Assembly: GCF_032854445.1 (NCBI RefSeq)
Contig: NC_088301.1
Location: 45,929,187 to 45,993,186, forward strand
DNA length: 64,000 nucleotides
Origin: Liolophura sinensis
Taxonomy: Eukaryota; Mollusca; Polyplacophora; Chitonida; Chitonidae
Reading direction: 5' to 3'
The notes under the pieces were generated by a model. It saw only the letters and a program-made list of their open reading frames with translations, did no database searches and was not told where the DNA came from. Shown in pieces: positions 39,601 to 52,800 of the stretch. Position 1 is the stretch's first letter, and every line of letters starts with the position of its first letter. The translations under genes were made by a program, and so were the position numbers.

Positions 39601-42600
39601 ACCTGCTCAATGCTATGTATGCTGGTGGTTGCTATGGCAACGGGTAGAGGAGCCCTGTTGTAATTGTTGTGGTGTAAGAACTACACTGGGAGGGAGTGTT
39701 TTGTCTGGGCCTGGAATAGCTAGGTGAACTCTTGACCTTTGAATGGGTAAATCCAGATTACTAACACTTCTTTATATAATACATGTGTACATGTATGTAC
39801 AGCTCTGGCTAATTCTCAGTACACTTGCTATTAATTATTTACTGTACAGACTACTACGCCAGTTGAAAGTTTTATTCACAGGAATTTCTTTGTACATTAT
39901 ATTGTTAGCAGTGTTTATTAACAGAATGCAATAAGGAACAATTAGTTAATTAGTTTTATTCTTCCCAGCTTAGCATATACACTAACCTGAAACTAACTTA
40001 ACTAACTGCCATTTTCGATTCAAGTCGGTGGCACTCGACATCATCTGGGAAAGGATTAAAATTTGTGGAATGATTGCATTGATACCTAAAAGATGTACAC
40101 CATTGAATGGCCAATGGACAAATTGTGTGGGAGTTTTGTCTTTAGTCTGTGTATCTTAATTCGTAATAATGAAGAGAAAGAACTACATGTACATGTATAA
40201 TCAGCTATTGTGAAAAAATGAGTTAATTCTAATTATGATAAGAGCATCTGAGTCCACCTTAGCAACGGAATCACATGATTGAAAAATGGTTGTTTATGAA
40301 GTTCTGATGATGTCCGAGTGAAAGTGTCGGGTGCAGTTGTGTTAATTGCAATGTTATTGTCATTATTCTTGCATAATGATATGGTATGAATGCAGAATTA
40401 CTGTAAGATCACATGACTCTCTGAGGACAGCAGTGGTGACAGGACTAAGTTCCAAGTTAGTGAATACAACAGTCCAGAGCGGTAAATGTGGAAGCTAAGC
40501 TTGGAACATGGATAAGCGATCACAGAGCTAATTAGTATAGCACTTTGTCTTTTACTGAGTCCTATTGAAGTTAAAATATGCATGTGATGGATACACGTGT
40601 TTTGTTGGTTTATGTGCAACCCCATTTTGTAATATAACAAAATCTGTCCATTAATTGGTGTCCCTGACTCCACGTGCATTGTTAGTTGCAGAGTTGCAGT
40701 TAGTGGGGTAACTCTCATTGCAATCAGCGCAATTGTGAGAGTTATGGTGTGGAACATTCACAAACTATTCTTGCATAAATTGATGTCAGCCCAATGTTCT
40801 TAGGTTGGCCTAACCAAAAATAGTCCATACCAATGACAAGAAAGGACATTTTAAGGACCTACCCTCCTGCAGCTGTTATCTCAGTCATTCAAGGGGGATA
40901 ATCCCTGGACTCAGCCATACATCTGCCTGCATATAGGCTTATAAAGGTCATGACCTCAAGGTCAGCAACATTTTGGGAGGCAGGAAAATGTGATTATTTT
41001 TCATGAACAGATCTTAGTGTCATGGACCCATTTGGTTCTGCAAATCTCATAACAGGCTAGTTACAGAGGCCACAAGGTTCACAACGATTTATAATAGGAA
41101 AGTCCTTAGGTCTGGCACATTTGGGATTGTTTTAGTATATTTGAGTTTTCTTCTAAACACGAGTTGAAATAAAAACGTGTTATGCACCAAAAGCAGTTAA
41201 ATTTCTGTGTAGCTCCTATAAAATGTGACAAGCCCCACTTCCATTGCACATATACCAAGGAGCTACATAATTGGGAATCATATTCAGTAGATTAGCAATG
41301 GAGTTGAAATTTTAAAATATTTCACCATCTACTAAAAGGATGAGGGATATAACAAGGAATCATCTGTCAAATGTGAGACTTCAATAATTTCTTCAACTTT
41401 TCGGTATGTGTGATATAGGTTTGCATTTCTACATGTATGTAATCAAGGTACATGTATTTTGTGCCATGATTGCTCACTTGGCCACTTGCAGCACCCTGTC
41501 CTCCTCCCCCCCCCTCCCCCCTTATAAAAACAGATGGGTAGCATGAATCCTATAGATGATTATTTATAGTAAACCTGGGTGGAATTACTCCATCTGCTTA
41601 GTTATTCACTTACACATGTACAGGTATTTTTCTAAGTAAATCTTAATGCCAAAACTTGGCTACATTTGATATTGATGAACATGTAGCTAATAATTATTTC
41701 TGAGTTGACTGGCCAGAAAATCTAGTACCGGCCGGTAACTTTTCAACATCCTGAAAAAGGTTTGCCCAGTCATATGGTACTGTATCGCCCACCTAATCAA
41801 TGGTGCATATATGCAACAATGTATGTGTCTGGTTTCAGCCAAAAAATTTACATGATGAATACAATAAATTGTAATGAGGAACTTGTAAAACTCCTTCTTG
41901 ACTGTATCAAGACAGTCCAAAGCTGTGAACCCATTTGTTCTTTCCGTTATTTCCTCAAAGTTAGCAGTGTACGAGTGCTCATAAAACAGATATAAGGTAC
42001 ATATGCACTGCAATGTCACGGAAGAAAATAATGCACTCTACTATCATTTGGACCTTCTGTGTAGCTCTTGAGTCTCCAATTAATGGTTTTAGATTAAATG
42101 TTATAACTTTTGCTAAACCAAACATGAACTGTGACTTCATTTAATTTCTTAAGATATCTCTGTTTTACCGAGAAGGCAAACCTTCTTGAAATTGTAAACA
42201 TGTTTCTAAGAGAAGCAAATTCTGTGCCTTTTGCCTATTCTGTGATAATGTGTCATAAAAAATTGACTTGTGCCCGTATGAAACCATACAACATTTTTCA
42301 TACTGAGCCATATAGGTTTGATTCATACCTGCACTACATGTATTAGTTACACACTGACACCTCGCCCAGTATGAGGAATCGCTTCAACAGTGTGACTGTC
42401 ATCCTACCCCGACAAAGGTAGATAACCTACTCAGCAAACACATTTCGAGGATTCAAGAATATGTTTGTACCCCATGTGACTGTTGTTGCCCAATGAAAAG
42501 CGGAGTATTTTGTCTGATGCGGGATAATAAGCCATACAGCATACAGCAGCTCATACTAAGCCGTACATGTATGTGATTCATGACTACTCTAAGTCATACA

Positions 42601-43527
42601 ACCTTTTCCATACTGAACCAAACAGGATTGATTCATATCGGTCCTGATTGATGTCCACACTAAACCATACAGCCTTTTCCATACTGAGCCAAACAGGATT
42701 GATTCATGTCGGCATTAAACCATACAACTATACCATACAAGCTTTTCCATACCGAGCCATACAGGACTGATTGATGTCCACACTAAACCATACAAGCTTT
42801 TCCAGACTGAGCCAAACAGGATTGATTCATGCCGGCACTAAACCACACAACCTTTTCCATACTGAGCCAAACAGGATTGATTCATGTCAGCATTATACCA
42901 CACAACCTTTTCCGAACTGAGCCAAACAGGATTGATTCATGTCGGCACTAAACCACACAACCTTTTCCATACTGAGCCAAACAGGATTGATTCATGTCGG
43001 CATTATCCCATACAACCTTTTTCAGACCGAGCCATACAGGATTGATTGATGTCCGCACTAAACCACACAAGCTTTTCCATACCGAGCCATACAGGACTGA
43101 TTGATGTCCGCACTATACCATACAAGCTTTTTCATACCGGGTCATACAGGACTGATTGACGTCCGCACTATACCATACAAGCTTTTTCATACCGAGCCAT
43201 GCAGGACTGATTGATGTCTGCACTATACCATACAAGCTTTTTCATACCGAGCCATACAGGACTGATTGTTGTCCACACTATACCATACAAGCTTTTCCAT
43301 ACCGAGCCATACAGGACTAATTTGCATACCTTCTGGACCACACAACCTGATCCATAATTTGCTACATAGATTCTCATCAATACAAAGCCATGCAATCACA
43401 ACTTTGCAGACCCAGTAGTGATGCATTTTAATAGGCCCATATGAAACTATGCCAATACCGTCCTGTATAAACCTGCATGGACAGGTTTGTAGACAATTGT
43501 CCATAAGTGCTGTTGTTGTATTTGCAG
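30666..43527 (+). other. Probable first intron of NR2C (about 13 kb), no exon recognised
   Basis: AT-rich sequence with many ACATGTA palindromes, a (GAT)n run near 35443-35464 and short open frames without motifs (including 119 codons minus at 40398-40757 and 110 codons minus at 41687-42019). The 55-bp minisatellite lies at its 3' end. If NR2C starts elsewhere, part of this is intergenic. Confidence 0.45.
42540..43325. repeat. 55-bp minisatellite just upstream of NR2C coding exon 1
   Basis: The core AGCCATACAGGACTGATTGA recurs with exact 55-base spacing at the right end (ACCGAG/ACCGGG at 43081, 43136, 43191, 43246, 43301). More diverged units (AACCTTTTCCATACTGAGCC, AAACAGGATTGATTCATG) extend left to about 42.54 kb, roughly 14 units in all. 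The array ends about 200 bases before the acceptor at 43527. Confidence 0.93.
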
Positions 43528-43831
43528 ATTTCTGGATAGCAGTGGCCACATGGCTTCACTGGATGAGGTTCAGGCATCTATAAACCCGTCTACAACCAGC
43601 TCGGATACCGTGTCTGTGGAAAACACTGTGGTTGCTGTTGGTGACGGTACAGTGGGCGGGGACAATGTGCTCCATGTGTTGAGCCCAGCTCAGCTTGCGG
43701 GGTCACCCGTCAGTGTTTCTGCAACACACCCGTCTCCCATCGCCATACCCTCAAACATGTCCAATATTCAGACCATCACAATTTCAGCGGGCAACTTTAC
43801 CTTCCCAGTCACTATTGCAACAACCCCAATG
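43528..43831 (+). CDS. NR2C: NR2C first coding exon with start codon
   Basis: The acceptor TTTGCAG ends at 43527. A 22-base 5' UTR piece precedes ATG at 43550 (context GGCCACATGG). It encodes 94 residues of the variable A/B region, ending …TTPM before GTAGGC. The upstream acceptor shows that a non-coding first exon exists to the left. Confidence 0.85.
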
Positions 43832-46800
43832 GTAGGCTTTCATAGTGTAACCAAAATTGATTGGTGTCAAACCAGCATCTTGGAATTAAATTCTTTGCTT
43901 GTCAGCTTGACCTTTCTACACTGTGGAGATTGCAGATTTATATCTGTGGACATGTTACATGTAGATACGCATACATATGCGGAGTTCTGATCACCTACTT
44001 TGATGTAATGAAATATTATCATGTATAACTACATATGACATGTCATTCTGAGCTACATGTGATTGCCAGTATACTGTATAAACCTTTGTATTCATTCCTT
44101 ACTTGGGTTCTATTCCTAAACTGTATGATGGCAAATTGTCTAAATTAAAAATCTGTAATTTAAGTATTCAGTGAATGTTTCAATTTTATAAATTGTGTAT
44201 AGGGAACAATTATTTAAATGCGAAAAAAAATCTTTATTGTGCACTATCCCTATACAATACTTAGCAATTAATAATATGTTAACTGGCTTTCAATATAGTT
44301 ATGTCTGATATACATCTACTTGTAAATCATCAAACGTGAATGAGTTTGTCATAATTTTCTATCTGACGTTTCTCTGTGTGGTTATATAATTTCACTTTCT
44401 GACATTTGTACAGGTGTCTTCAACGGTGAACTCCAATGGAACACAAGTTGTAAACATGGCAGGGGTAAATGCCTCTGAAATTGCATCACGTCTCAAGTCA
44501 GAGGGCATACCTGCCCAGTTTGTACAGGTCCCAGCTGGTGCCACTGCAGTGAATTCATCTGACCTCGCTATAAGACTGAGGGTAAGCTAAAGCTTATCTT
44601 GCTGTGAATTTGTTTTAATTATGTGTTTAATATTGATTCTTGCTATACATACATGTATGAATATTCTTCACTCCTTTGTTGTTAATAGAAATACTTATTC
44701 TTATGAATAGAACTACATTTGGCCTGCCTATCATCCTTTTAAGCTTTTGGCTCAGTACAAAGCTGCTATGGTGTCTTGTAAAGATTTTGCAGTAGTTGAT
44801 TGCATTGAAAGCCATGATGACATTTTGAAGCATGTGTAGAGCATTAACTGTTGTATTTGCACATAAAATTTGCCTCAAAAGGTGCATTTTTAGAGGCCAG
44901 CAAAGGTCGTAAAAAATGTTAAAAGGTTACTTTTGCTTCTGAAGCTTAAATTTTCCCACCAATTTTCAATTAAAACAAGGTAACTTAGTCTTGGGCAAAA
45001 TTGTGGGTCAAATACAGTATTTCTGGTACTGTGTTTATTTAAGAGGTTATTCCACAAATAGGGCTGCAAATTTTTTAATTACAACACATTTTATAATAAT
45101 TGTTTCACACCATAAAAATTCTGCGGAGTTGGATTTTAGAATAAGTTGTAGTTATTACCTCTAACTTATAAGGAAAAAGCTCAAAAGGAACAAATTTTAG
45201 TATTAATGACAGTGGTTGCATTCTGTGTATGAGATGTAAGATGTATTTTGTTGTATTCTGCGGTTGCAGGAAATTCAACAGGTACAGAGATTGAGAGAAG
45301 AGGAACAGGCAGCCAAAGGGAAGATGACCCTCAAACAACAGTTTGAGCAGAAGTATGAGCCATGTGTAGTATGCGGGGACAAGGCTTCAGGTAATAATAT
45401 GGTAGTCAGTGCAAAATTTACATCTTTTTGAGAGCGTAGATTTATGTTGAGTCATAAATTTTCTGACAAAATGGGCCAAAGCCCACATCCGTCATGTTTC
45501 CTTTGAGAAACAGCTCCTAAAAAGACAGCTGGATGCAACAGGACAAGTTTGATTATAAAGCTATAGCCTAAAAAACTATAAACTATATTATAAAACAATC
45601 CTGCAAATAACCATTTGAGTGGCACCTTAGAACCAATGACTTAGTGCCTGACATTTAAATTTTGTACCAGACAATTTTTTTCTGGTGTGCTGGTCACATG
45701 CAGACAAAATAGTAGAATTTATAATAAGATCTTTGCTTAAATAGATTTCTTGGCTTACTTTTTCTCCCTAACTGAATAACATTCTTAATTTCTTATGATT
45801 CTGCTGATCTGACACTTTTACAATATTATGCCTACATATACCAGTACTTGAAAGCTACATGTAAATCACTGACAGACTAAGTATGTAAAAGCTAGGGACA
45901 ATTAGAAACAGTGCCATCTGTTATGTCACTTTCACATACTTAGATTAACTGTGTTTTGATCCTGTTCTGTTTTTAACTGAATAAGTAAACACCAAATGCT
46001 ACTAGAATAATGAATGAAAGCCTAGACAAGATCTTGGTTTGATATGTAATGACCCAGTTTATTGTTCAGAGCCCAAGTAACTTGTGTGGATGTGTGGTGA
46101 CTAAGTAATGGAAATTGAACCATGTATAATGCTATAATGGCTAGTCGCCTGAGTATGTTTTAGAAAGGTTACGTGTAGCTCTACAATATCTCGTACTTGG
46201 AAACCACAATAAAATGGTACTGACAGTTGAATGTTCTTTATTGAAACAAGCTCCTGGATGTATGATCATGAGTAGATAGAGACATTTACACAAGTAACTG
46301 AATATCTCATCTTTTTGTTGGACAGAATGACTGGTGTCCACAAATTTGAGGCAGGCATCTGTTTGTAAAAGCAAACCCAAAGAGTTAGATTTTTTAGCCT
46401 GAATGTAATGGTTAACAGTGCATTTAAAAAACTTGTGACGGAGAGGTTAAAATGATGAATTAAGCCTAATTTTGATTTTCTTCTCCAGGGAGGCACTATG
46501 GAGCAATCAGCTGTGAGGGCTGTAAGGGGTTTTTCAAGAGAAGTATTCGTAAACAGCTGGGATATGCATGTCGAGGCAACAAGGATTGTATGATCACAAA
46601 ACATCATAGAAACCGGTGCCAATATTGTCGTCTTCAGAAGTGTCTCAATGTGGGAATGCGATCAGAATGTAAGTATGAATCTAGTCTCATTGTAGCTGTT
46701 CTCATTCCTCTGTTGGAAATGCTGTAATTACTTTCTTGTCAAAAAAAAAAAAAAAAAAATGTTCAAAACTGCATGAAAAGTCCATTTGAACTTGTATAAG

Positions 46801-49800
46801 ACTGAAAAATCTATTGTTTGGGTAAAACAACATAATCAGAAAAAGTAGGGTAGGTGCATATGAATTTGTTTTTCAAAAGCTGGAGGGAAATAAAAAAAGA
46901 AATCAACTTGAGAGAAATATAAAAGAGTGCATTGCACCAAAAGCCCAGTAAACTTTTTGGAGGGTTGCTTGAGTTTTAATTAATTGTTTGCAGTTGATCA
47001 TGTGTTTATCTTTGTTACAAATTCAGTCCTAATTATTTTGATGTACATTCCTGTATCCTAGAATCCTGATCATGTAGTGGACTTGCTTGTCTCGCATTCC
47101 AAGGGTTGTGATCTAAACTTATTACTTTCTAAACAGCAGTACAACAGGAGAGGCGACCCCCTGAACAGAAGGAGAAACTTCCCACTAGTGTGGCCACATC
47201 AACACAGAGAATCTACATAAGGAAAGACCTAAACAGCCCTTCAGCAGCCATTCCCATGTTCAACGCAGACGTAAGTTGGCAGCTTTTTATGCACTAAGCC
47301 TTGTGTAACTGTGCTATTTTCGTGAAAAGAAAAAAGAAATCCGTGGCTGAGTGCATGTGTAACAGAAAGTTATGAATCGTGCTGTAAGTACTGCACAAAT
47401 TTCTGAACATGATAAAGGGTAAAGTGTAAACTTTAGCCTTATTCCGTAATGTGTTAAAGGAGAAGAAAACTTGATATTATGACACTGTAGGCTGAAAAGA
47501 GCATATTTTTTTCTATCTGGTAGTGCCTGCTGCATAATTTTGCGATTTTTCTTCGCCATACACGTAAACCCTGAAAAAGGCAAAGCTGGCATAAATTGCT
47601 GAGTCCATCGCGTCCTCCATCTTTAACACCCTGTAATTTATGCTGGAGGTGTGTTGCCTCTCAGCCAATGAGAGTGGTTAAAACTGCCGACTTGTTCATT
47701 TAAACTCGGAACCTATGTCCAGCATTCCGGTTTCCCAATCATCAAGCAGAAAATGAACTGTATTGTTCGCTACCTTCTTGGAAGAAGAGTTCTACCGGAT
47801 ATGTACGAACTGCACTTCGGCGGTTTCTGACAGCATTTCTCCTCCTAACACCGAAGACTTCAGGATAGTTCATAGGCAAAATGGAGTCGCCCACAGCTAA
47901 TTTTGGCACTGACTTTATTTATACTTCGTCAACTTGAGGTACATATTAGAATTATGCGTACTCTGTTCAATGGTATTTGTTTGATATTTAAGTTTTCTTC
48001 TCCTTTAATTGGAAGGCAAACTTTAGCTTTCGTTGCTTCTGAGCATTTGTGTTGAAGCTTGATCTTCGATTTTCTTGAAGTTTTGACTTGATATGCTTGG
48101 GAATAGTCTTAGGATTTTTATTTGTTTCAAATAGCCACAATCTCCACAGCCCATGGGGAAGTATGGTGAAAACTTGTTAGCGAACCTACAGGAGAGAATT
48201 ATCCATACAGACCAGGGTGCCGTCATTCTCAGCTCCAACTTGCCCAACCAGACAACCACCAATAACACAGGTTTGTCTCCTTGAAGGATATGCTGTATTG
48301 GTGAATGTGTGTACTGATTTATATAACAGAGGAATATCAGGATTTCCTGCGGTGATCTATGTCCCACAGTTGTAAGACACATCATCCTACATCCTACAGC
48401 TTTGAAATATCTAGGTCAACTGCAGTGGCCAAAGCTTGCCATTGATTGGTTTAAAAGTCGTGACCTCTGTGCAAGGGGCGAAAGAGAACTGTAGCATGAA
48501 ATATGCCTTTTTTTTCCTTCATTTTCTTCATTTTATGGGGTAGAATGATCCCCTGAAAGCTGCACATTTTAGGGATTTGGTACGAAGAGAGGCTGAGTGG
48601 TATTGGGTTACACAATCACTAAGTTGTTGCAGAAGACATTTTGTCTGTTTTGTAGAGGAAAGGATCTTTTTAAAGGAGCAACCTTTTCATAGGTGCATTT
48701 CTGCCTTTTAAATTTAGTTGTGTAACAACCTGTCAAATATAGAAGTACATTGTATGTTTAAAATAAGTACACCTAAAACCTAATCTTATTTGTTTACAGA
48801 TTTGAGCACACTTGCCAATGTAGTGACAACTCTAGCGACAATGGGCAAAAATAACAAAGACATGAGCTCAGAGCACACTGATGACCGAGAACACCCTACA
48901 AATGGGGACACTTCAGCAGAGAATGCAGAATCGGTCGTCAAAGCCTTTGACACTCTAGCAAAAGCTGGACAGTCACAAGATTTATTGAATTCAACACTGG
49001 TAAGACACGTGTATGTTCGAACAAAATGGATATACAGGTCCCTCTTTCTAAATCCGTATTTGCGTAACATTTTTGTATTTTTATAATGAAATTTATGTTA
49101 AATAGCCTTGACTCCCAGAGAATGATGTAGGTAAATGTTTGTTGGCTTTCTTTATCTATGTAAAAGTTGGTTTTGTCACAGAGGTGTCAGGATGTAGAAC
49201 TAAGGGCATGTTGAGAGAAAAAAGTTGTGTTAATATAAAAAATCAGATAAGTAGGCCTATGTAGCAGTTAGGCTTTGGTTTTTCACACTAGTAACATTAA
49301 GCTCTTAGAACTTTTGCTTTCCCATGTTGTCACCTTTGCCCTTTGCCACAAAAACAATTTTATTTTACTTTTGAAGTAGTTCAAACTACCATGCTTACAA
49401 TGTTGCCCATGAATAGTAGGGCTATTAGGCCAAAATGAACACAGAAGCAAATTGTGCATCAGGTAGGATAGAGGGCAAACTTCTTAAATGACCAGTTTTT
49501 GTATGATGTAAATGATTTCCTTTTTTTTTTTTTTTTTTTGATGTTCAAGTGTTATTTTTCTTTTTACAGAATGACAGTTTGGATCAGTCAGGGATGGAGT
49601 CCGGTGATGGGTCATTTATGATCATAGATATTGATGGTAAGATTTCACTGCAGAAAATTACTGAGTAATATTGCTGTATTCCAATTAATGAACTAAATAG
49701 TGATCAAGAAAATTGGAAGAACCAGTGCTGAAGTAAAAGAACTTGTGAAAAATTCTGATGCATCACATGACTCACTTGCATGTCATGGTAGTGTAATTAA

Positions 49801-52800
49801 TTGTGTAAGCAAACATTGTTGAGTTTAAAATTTCTTCTATTTTATGTAAGATTTTTATTTTTTTGCCTCTACCATGAATCGGATAAAGTAATATGGTATT
49901 TAGATATATCAGTTTTGGACTTGTTTGGGCTGCTTAACACAACTTTTATGTATTTTTGTCAGTATAGATATTTGGTGTTTTATAGCTAAGGTACATTTAC
50001 ATCTGATTTTATCCTGGTGTGACTGTATGTACTTTTTTCATATTTGTGCTTTCTCTCACTGTTGTGCTGTTGTGTTGTTATAAAACTGTATATCGTTAAA
50101 TATGTCCACAAGTTCACTTATTGTGCCCTCAAAAATATAATTGGTTAGGTACAGGTGTACTTTTGTATGGTACTAAAGCAAAACCTATTTTATTTTGTGT
50201 GTAAGGGCGAGCCGACACTTTAAAAATCTATTAATTGAATGGAAAAAAATCCACCATTTCATGTTAATTTTAATGTTTTATATGAGCTCCATGTGTTTAA
50301 GGCTTTTTGATCATGTGAATATGTCTTCAACAGGAACAGTTGTTGGGACACTCCACATTTGTACACAAATTAGATGATTTTCAGTATTATGATTTTTTTA
50401 TAACCCCTCAAACATAGAAAAAAAAGATTCCGTCTGCCCATAAAACATATCTTTGAATTTGTGTGGCCTTATGATGCTTTGTATAGGAAGACGTGTAGAA
50501 AAAAGAATTCCTAAAGCTGTTCCTCTTTAGCTCTTTATTTAGTGCTTGCTTGTAAAAATTGGCTAGGAGACACCCATGACCCGGATGTAATACTCTTATT
50601 CCTTGCAGTTGATTAGTTAATGGTCGGAAGATCATTCCTTTAAGAAAGTTGGCTGGGCATAACTCTACCCGACACGTCTTGCTTTTAGGTGTTGTTTTTT
50701 TTTTTCAAGGTTTGCAATTGTGTTTTTTTTTTGTTGTGATTTTTATTTTTTCATTTTGTATTTTGTTGTCTGTAGGTGAGCTTATATGATTGACTAGAGT
50801 TATGCCCAACAAAAAATATCTTTAGGATGGTGTAACAAGAGATGTGAAAACTTCTGGCTTGTTTGGAAGTTCTTTAGCTCATCTGATGTGGCTTGCTTGC
50901 GTGCAGTTCGACATGTTTCGTTTAAAAATAATAAAAAAAAGATTTATTGGTTCTTTCAAAAATGTGTCTCTTATGTTTTCTTTCCTATACATGTATTAGA
51001 CAAGGGTAAATTTGCCTACACATCCTAATTTGACACAACTGGATGTCCTCAGGTGATTATTAGCTTCTGGTCTAGAATAGCTCAGCTCTGTGGCCTACAT
51101 GCTGTACTGAGATCCATCATAACTAGGTTGTTTGTAAGACACTGGCTTCAATAGTTTGCCAGCTGATTAAAGTCTTTGCATATGTTTCCGCTTAGCTAGA
51201 GCAGAGTATAGAACACCGAAAATGAAAGTGCAGATTGTGAGATCACACAACTGCTTTTTAAAGGGATCAATTGCCTAAAACAGACAGTTGTTCCAATTTC
51301 ATGCTGCACCTCTAGTTGCTAACAAGTGTGATTTATGTGGTCCATCTGGAATGTCAAACTGAACAACTTTTGTTTTCTCACCATTTATATACATGAGTGG
51401 CTACACCAGAGTTAGTGTTCTGTCAACTTGATGTGTCAATGCTTTGTGTTTGTTCGCAGGTCCTATTCTGACAGAGCAGCATTATGAGTTCAACCTGGCG
51501 ACACCCACTCCTATGCCTGCCTATCTTAATATCCACTTCATCTGTGAGAGTGCATCTAGACTCCTGTTCTTATCCATGTACTGGACCAGATCTTTGCCTC
51601 CGTTTCAGGTCCTTGGGTGAGTTAAGAAGTCAAGGAAATAACATGTTGAAGCTCCCTAAACCTAATATGTACATTGTACCATTGCAATTGTTCATACTAT
51701 GATGGTGCGTCTTATTACAGATGACTGCTATTCGTGTTTCCGAGGGCCACCAAGGAAAGCCAGCGAGGCACAGTAACCCAGGTGCCTCTTACCTATGCAG
51801 TCGTTGAGAGTTCAAGTCCAGCTCATGCTGGCTTCCTCTCCAGTTGTGGTTGGAAAGGTCTGTCAGCTACCTGCTGATGGTGGTGGGTTTCCCCCGGGGT
51901 CTGCTCGATTTCCTTCCACCATAATGCTGGCCGCAGTCGTATAAGTGAAAATTCTTGAATATGGTATAAAACATCAATCAAATAAGTAAAATAAATACAT
52001 GTGTTTTGTACAGCAGGGTTTCAAAGTGAAATATTTCCTGCCTCATTATTGTTACCTTTAATTCAGTTTGCTAATATAAACTTGAAATATGACTTACATG
52101 GACATTATCTATTCTGTTGCAGGCAACAATTACAAATCAGTTTAGTGCGTGCTTGTTGGAGCCAGTTGTTTACCTTAGGCCTGGCACAGTGTTCTCAAAT
52201 AATGTCTCTATCCACCATTCTGGCAGCCATTCTCAATCACTTACAGTCTACTGTCCAACAAGGTGAGCTGCATTCCACAAACAAGACAAGCTTTGCTCTT
52301 ATAAATAAATAAATATAATATATGAATAATATAAAATGCCATACACGTGTTTGTGCAGTCTAAAGCTGACTGAAGACCACTTATCTCTCACCATTACGGT
52401 GAGCATTCTTTTATCTGGGCATCACGTGTGGGAAAGTTTGTTAGTAAGGTGCAAAAGGTTGGTTTATGTCGAGCACTCCGATTCTCTCCACCCATAAATC
52501 TGACCATCATGGTATGAGCAAAAATTATTGAGTGTGGATTAAGCAACAATCAGATATATAAGTGCCCATAATGGTGTCGTGTAATAGCTGACCAGTTTTG
52601 ATTTTTATGTACTGCAGACAAAGTGACAAATGAGAGAGCCAAGGTAGTGATGGATCACATAATTCGCCTGCAGGAGTATGTGAACTCCATGCAGAGGCTG
52701 GAGGTGGATGATGTGGAGTACGCATATCTTAAGTGTTTGACACTCTTCTCACCAGGTAAGTCACATGGTATGAGCATATGGGTGAGGTTCCTGGCAGGCC

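Noticed and set aside
40398-40757. 119-codon minus frame in the presumed NR2C intron 1
   Set aside because: No motif, no matched splice sites and composition typical of AT-rich noncoding DNA.
43168-43549. Minus frames with repeated YEKACMV
   Set aside because: They are translations of the 55-bp minisatellite, antisense to the NR2C leader exon.
46266-46622. 118-codon minus frame
   Set aside because: It is antisense to the NR2C zinc-finger exon, whose coding sense is certain.
48023-48385. 120-codon minus frame
   Set aside because: It is antisense to an NR2C hinge exon and starts beside the MITE end.
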